From NCBI GenBank assembly GCA_902492275.1, contig CABUKW010000136.1:1-8193 (forward strand): a DNA stretch of 8,193 bases, written 5' to 3'. Of this stretch, positions 5,770 through 8,193 are shown one piece after another. The notes beneath the pieces were generated by a model. It was given only the letters and a program-made list of their open reading frames with translations. It had not been told where the DNA came from and did not search any database. Made by a program: the position numbers and the translations under genes. Origin of the DNA: an uncultured Peptococcaceae bacterium (GTDB lineage: Bacteria > Bacillota > Peptococcia > Peptococcales > Peptococcaceae). Every line of letters starts with the position of its first letter. The first letter of the stretch is position 1.

Positions 5770-6372
5770 TTATTCCTCCTTCAATTGCCGTAAAATTTCT
5801 ACTGCTTTCCGATTGGCATGGCCGCGGTGACTGATGCGGTTTTTCTCTTCCATTGATAGCTGGGCAAAGGTTTTATCCATATCCGGTACATAAAATAACG
5901 GGTCATAGCCAAAACCACCCCGCCCTCTTAATTCCCGCAAAATCATGCCAGGGCATGTCCCCTCCACTGTATATTCTCTGCCATCAGGCAATACAATGGC
6001 AATGGCGCAAAAAAACCTGCCAGTTCTATCGGCATCGGCCACCGGTTCTAACAGCTGTAGCAATTTAGCATTGTTGGCAGCATCATCATGCTGCTCGCCA
6101 GCAAACCGAGCTGAATAAATTCCTGGCGCACCATCCAACGCGTCCACCATCAGGCCCGAATCATCGGCTAAAGCAGCTTTCCCTGTTGCTTTACATACAG
6201 CACGAGCTTTAATCAAAGCATTTTCTGCAAAGCTGGCGCCGTTCTCTACAATTTCACCAATCTCCGGATATTCCTTCATAGAATGTACCTGTATATCTAA
6301 GCCCTCCAATAACCGCTGAAATTCTGCAATTTTTCCCTGATTGCCGCTGGCTAACACCAATTCTGTCAACAT
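5770..6372 (-). CDS. rdgB: RdgB/HAM1 XTP/dITP pyrophosphatase
   Basis: Hydrolyses the non-canonical purine nucleotides dITP, XTP and ITP to the monophosphate plus pyrophosphate, keeping deaminated bases out of DNA and RNA; cytoplasmic homodimer with Mg2+. 200 residues, typical length. Motifs in order: ASGNQGKIAEF (8-18), GASFAENALIKA (45-56), LADDSGLMVDAL (68-79, with catalytic Asp71), GAPGIYSARF (81-90), GGFGYDPLF (152-160), and SHRGHANRKA (181-190). The ATG at 6372 follows AAGGAAGGAAAAG, a moderate ribosome binding site. First gene of a two-gene operon with the phosphoesterase, driven by the promoter at 6454-6482. In B. subtilis the homologue is ysnA. Confidence 0.97.
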   Translation of the reverse strand: MLTELVLASGNQGKIAEFQRLLEGLDIQVHSMKEYPEIGEIVENGASFAENALIKARAVCKATGKAALADDSGLMVDALDGAPGIYSARFAGEQHDDAANNAKLLQLLEPVADADRTGRFFCAIAIVLPDGREYTVEGTCPGMILRELRGRGGFGYDPLFYVPDMDKTFAQLSMEEKNRISHRGHANRKAVEILRQLKEE

Positions 6373-6453
6373 GTTTTTCTTTTCCTTCCTTCCGCTATAA
6401 AGCCTGCATTATAAAAACGCAGCCAATTTCGTATTTCCAATTTGATTGCTATT

Positions 6454-6482
6454 ATTATAACCGACAACAAACTCTTTGCAAA
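6454..6482 (-). promoter_or_regulatory. Promoter of the rdgB-phosphoesterase operon
   Basis: Minus-strand -35 TTTGCA (6477-6482), 17-bp spacer, perfect -10 TATAAT (6454-6459), in the 126-base gap after the upstream hydrolase gene. No terminator is seen in the gap, so read-through from the hydrolase gene is possible as well. Confidence 0.8.
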
Positions 6483-6498
6483 TCGTTTTTTCATAAAG

Positions 6499-7257
6499 TT
6501 AAGACTGCAACACATATTTTTTACCGGTAGCACTCATATAAATTTTACCGTCAAAACTCTGTTCCGCTTCCCGCTGTAACTGATGCAAATTGGCTTCCGG
6601 TGAAAAATGGGTTAAAATTAAATTTTCCGCACCGCAATCTTGCGCCAACATGGCGGCTTGCCGGGCTGTCATATGGAACTGCCCCCGTTCTGCCAATTCA
6701 TACTCCCGCAGAGAAGCTTCCGCCAATAAATAATGGCTGCCGCGGCAATGGGCTTCCAACTGTGGAAACCAACCGGTATCACCGGTGTAAGTCAACAAAG
6801 TCTGCTCGCCCACACAAAACTGTACACCATAAGCCGGCACCTGATGTTGCACGCAGAAAAACCGCAGCTGAAACCGGTTAAAATCATTGATCACCGCTTT
6901 GGCTTCTTCCAAACTGACAACTGCAAAAACATCCTTCCATTGCCCTATCTCCGCTACAAGCGCTTCCGGTCCCTCTGGCAGATAGACAAACAATGGATCC
7001 TGCCGCTTGCCTGTCTGCATTTCATACTTCAGCGCCTGCCGCAGACAATAAATGTCACAATAATGATCTGGATGCAGATGACTTAAAATCAAAATTCCTA
7101 GCTTGCCGTAGTCGGCATATTTTTGCAGCTTGCTGAAACTGCCATTGCCGCAATCCAACATAATCTGAAAACCGTCCGCATTGAGCAAATAGCCGCTGCA
7201 AGCTCCCTGCGCGGTAGCATAAGGCCCATAGTTTCCCAAAATCGTTAATTCAACCAT
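6499..7257 (-). CDS. Metallo-beta-lactamase-fold hydrolase, YhfI/RNase Z-like
   Basis: 252 residues, the usual size for the YhfI-type branch of the metallo-beta-lactamase superfamily. The zinc ligands are complete: SHLHPDH (His60, His62, Asp64, His65), CVQHQVPAYG (His138), TYTGDTG (Asp160) and LTHFSP (His217). FHMTARQAA (His195) matches the HxTxxxAA-type segment of RNase Z relatives. This supports a binuclear-zinc phosphodiesterase, but the long exosite arm of true tRNase Z is not evident, so tRNA 3' processing is not claimed and the substrate is unknown. The ATG at 7257 follows GGAGGAGG. It is probably a single gene with its own promoter (7323-7351), divergent from the osmC-type gene. The tRNA operon nearby, with most tRNAs lacking CCA, is suggestive context only. 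Confidence 0.92.
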   Translation of the reverse strand: MVELTILGNYGPYATAQGACSGYLLNADGFQIMLDCGNGSFSKLQKYADYGKLGILILSHLHPDHYCDIYCLRQALKYEMQTGKRQDPLFVYLPEGPEALVAEIGQWKDVFAVVSLEEAKAVINDFNRFQLRFFCVQHQVPAYGVQFCVGEQTLLTYTGDTGWFPQLEAHCRGSHYLLAEASLREYELAERGQFHMTARQAAMLAQDCGAENLILTHFSPEANLHQLQREAEQSFDGKIYMSATGKKYVLQS

Positions 7258-7322
7258 TCTGTTGTACCTCCTCCGTTGTGCTTGCTGTCCAAAATGACCA
7301 TATCTTTCCAGCCTGTCTTCTT

Positions 7323-7351
7323 AGTATACTTTATTTTTCACAAATTGTATA
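7323..7351 (-). promoter_or_regulatory. Probable promoter of the hydrolase gene
   Basis: Minus-strand -35 TATACA (7346-7351), 17-bp spacer, -10 TATACT (7323-7328). The -35 is only a 4/6 match. It lies in the AT-rich divergent region shared with the osmC-type gene. On the plus strand the best candidate is TTGCAC (7384) with TAAACT (7407), which is weak. Confidence 0.5.
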
Positions 7352-7435
7352 GCAGGATAATTTGTAGAAACTTGTAAAATTGCTTGCACTCTATTGAAAA
7401 AAACATTAAACTATATACAAACAGCAAGGCTTTTT

Positions 7436-7468
7436 TCTGCCCTGACGCTGTCAAAACAGACAGGCAGA
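7436..7468 (+). other. Hairpin in the leader of the OsmC-type gene
   Basis: CTGTC (7448-7452) pairs with GACAG (7459-7463) around AAAACA, and TCTGC (7436-7440) pairs with GCAGA (7464-7468) beneath a 7-base one-sided bulge. It lies 30-70 bases before the ribosome binding site. No T run follows, so it is not an obvious terminator; a regulatory role is speculative. Confidence 0.3.
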
Positions 7469-7509
7469 ATATTTTGCTGCAACGATTTTATTATCTGGAG
7501 GTTTTAGAC

Positions 7510-7932
7510 ATGAAAGTAACTGTAAACTGGGAACAGCGTATGACCTTTGAAGCAGACACCGAATCGGGACACAAAGTAAAAATGGACGCCGGCAAACCGG
7601 CAGGCGATAACTGCGCCCCCCGTCCAACCGAACTGCTGCTGTGCGGCGTAGGCGCTTGCTCCTCTATGGATATTGTAGAAACTATGGCAGAACGGGGCCA
7701 GAAGCTGGACTCCTTAAAAGTAGAAGTGCGTGGCGACCGTCCAAGCGAATATCCAATGGCCTTTTCCGACTTACATCTGCACTATATCGCCCAGGGTGAC
7801 ATTGATCCGGCTATCTTTAAAGCTGCCCTGCAGGAATCCATGAACCTGTACTGTGCCGCAGCACTCTCGCTGAAAGCTGCGAAACATGTAACTTATGAAT
7901 TAAACGACATCGTTTACACACTATACGAATAA
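7510..7932 (+). CDS. OsmC-family protein, YhfA-like
   Basis: 140 residues, typical of the OsmC/Ohr superfamily, whose classical members are thiol-dependent hydroperoxidases acting as dimers in the cytoplasm. Seen: RPTELLLCGVGACSSMD (38-54), with Cys50 at the position of the first redox cysteine and the ELLL-GAC core, and LYCAAALSL (113-121) with Cys115 at the second cysteine position. The N-terminal strand KVTVNWEQRMTFEAD is also typical. It is closer to the general OsmC/YhfA group than to Ohr or OsmC proper, so peroxide reduction is likely but unproven. I chose ATG 7510 because CTGGAGG lies at 7495-7501 and family length fits; the frame is open back to 7384 but that extension has no family character. 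It is monocistronic and divergent from the hydrolase gene. Confidence 0.93.
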   Translation: MKVTVNWEQRMTFEADTESGHKVKMDAGKPAGDNCAPRPTELLLCGVGACSSMDIVETMAERGQKLDSLKVEVRGDRPSEYPMAFSDLHLHYIAQGDIDPAIFKAALQESMNLYCAAALSLKAAKHVTYELNDIVYTLYE

Positions 7933-7941
7933 TCAGGTACC

Positions 7942-7956
7942 AAAAGCCCGACCGCG
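7942..7956 (+). terminator. Apparent first half of an interrupted terminator after the OsmC-type gene
   Basis: AAAAGCCCGACCGCG, 9 bases past the stop, has the A-run plus GC-rich arm seen at the left side of intact terminators here (compare the lexA terminator). Its partner, CGCGGTCGGGCTTTT, is not in the window. Instead a candidate insertion-sequence end follows within 10 bases. Confidence 0.4.
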
Positions 7957-7963
7957 CTGATTT

Positions 7964-8193
7964 TGATCAGCCCCTTGTCAAGTAGACAAGTGAAATATCT
8001 AAAATAGAGTTATAAGTATCCGTCATATCTGGATTGATATGGCGGATATTTGTGTTTTCAAGACGTTTATTTACGGTCAGCTTGACAACGGGCCTCAACG
8101 AAAAGGCAGACGACCACCTCTCATTGGAAAATGCTTTCTCGGTATAAACGCCAGTCAGAATCATGCACACCATTTAGCCTTATACGCTTTGAT
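7964..8193 (+). mobile_element. Candidate insertion-sequence end, remainder beyond window
   Basis: TGATCAGCCCC at 7964-7974 followed by AGTAGACAAG (7981-7990) resembles IS3-family terminal repeats, which begin TGATC and then have CCC and a GGACA/AGACA block. The end also holds the inverted repeat CTTGTC-AAGTA-GACAAG (7974-7990). No transposase is encoded in these 230 bases. A minus-strand frame from ATG 8173 to TGA 7967 (68 codons, containing KLTVNKRLENTNIRHINPD) has no ribosome binding site and ends inside the proposed terminal repeat, so I do not call it a gene. IS family and the element itself are inference; the far end is needed. Confidence 0.4.
8017..8048 (+). terminator. 13-bp hairpin followed by TTTGTGTTTT
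   Basis: TATCCG-T-CATATC (8017-8029) pairs with GATATG-G-CGGATA (8036-8048): twelve Watson-Crick pairs plus one T-G, loop TGGATT. The following TTTGTGTTTT makes it a plausible plus-strand terminator, possibly now ending the OsmC-type transcript, or guarding the element from outside transcription. Confidence 0.55.

Noticed and set aside
5853..7086. Plus-strand frames antisense to rdgB and the hydrolase gene
   Set aside because: Shadows of well-supported genes on the minus strand.
7384..7509. Upstream extension of the OsmC-type protein from a TTG at 7384
   Set aside because: The extension has no ribosome binding site or family similarity, while ATG 7510 has GGAGG and gives the normal family length.
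7956..7971. Perfect hairpin GCTGAT-TTTG-ATCAGC as the OsmC-gene terminator
   Set aside because: No T run follows and it spans the proposed element boundary, so the pairing may be a by-product of the junction.

Overview
The window looks like chromosomal DNA from a low-to-middle GC member of the Bacillota. Start codons are preceded by strong GGAGG-type ribosome binding sites, transcripts end in hairpin-plus-T-run terminators, and lexA carries a Gram-positive SOS box (GAAC-N4-GTTT). The overall gene style would fit the Negativicutes, but that placement is inference from resemblance only. Most of the window is ordinary housekeeping DNA.

Layout. Positions 1-2097 (minus) hold an FtsK/SpoIIIE DNA translocase cut off by the left edge just after its Walker B motif. 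A bidirectional hairpin (2188-2220) separates it from a yjdF (DUF2992) gene on the same strand. That gene appears broken by a frameshift near its N-terminus, yet keeps a ~110-nt leader that could hide its ribosome binding site, as expected for a yjdF-type riboswitch. Next is a solitary tRNA-Arg(CCG) with its own promoter and terminator (2830-2983, minus). lexA follows on the plus strand (3193-3840) with an operator over its -35 and a strong terminator. A small coiled-coil protein of unknown function lies at 4034-4294 (minus).

Positions 4506-5229 are an eight-gene tRNA operon read on the minus strand in the order Pro(TGG)-Gly(TCC)-Arg(TCT)-His(GTG)-Gln(TTG)-Lys(TTT)-Leu(TAG)-Gly(GCC). Its promoter overlaps the 3' end of the preceding gene and it ends in a hairpin terminator. 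Upstream are a YfcE/YsnB-type metallophosphoesterase and RdgB (XTP/dITP pyrophosphatase), translationally coupled, then a metallo-beta-lactamase-fold hydrolase (YhfI/RNase Z-like), each transcription unit with a recognisable promoter. On the plus strand an OsmC-family protein (7510-7932) diverges from the hydrolase gene.

The last 230 bases have no recognised gene. They start with what looks like an insertion-sequence end placed just after the first half of an intrinsic terminator, and contain a 13-bp hairpin. The most interesting spots are the yjdF leader with its damaged gene, and this right-hand junction. I found no CRISPR array, no rRNA, and no convincing new multigene system.
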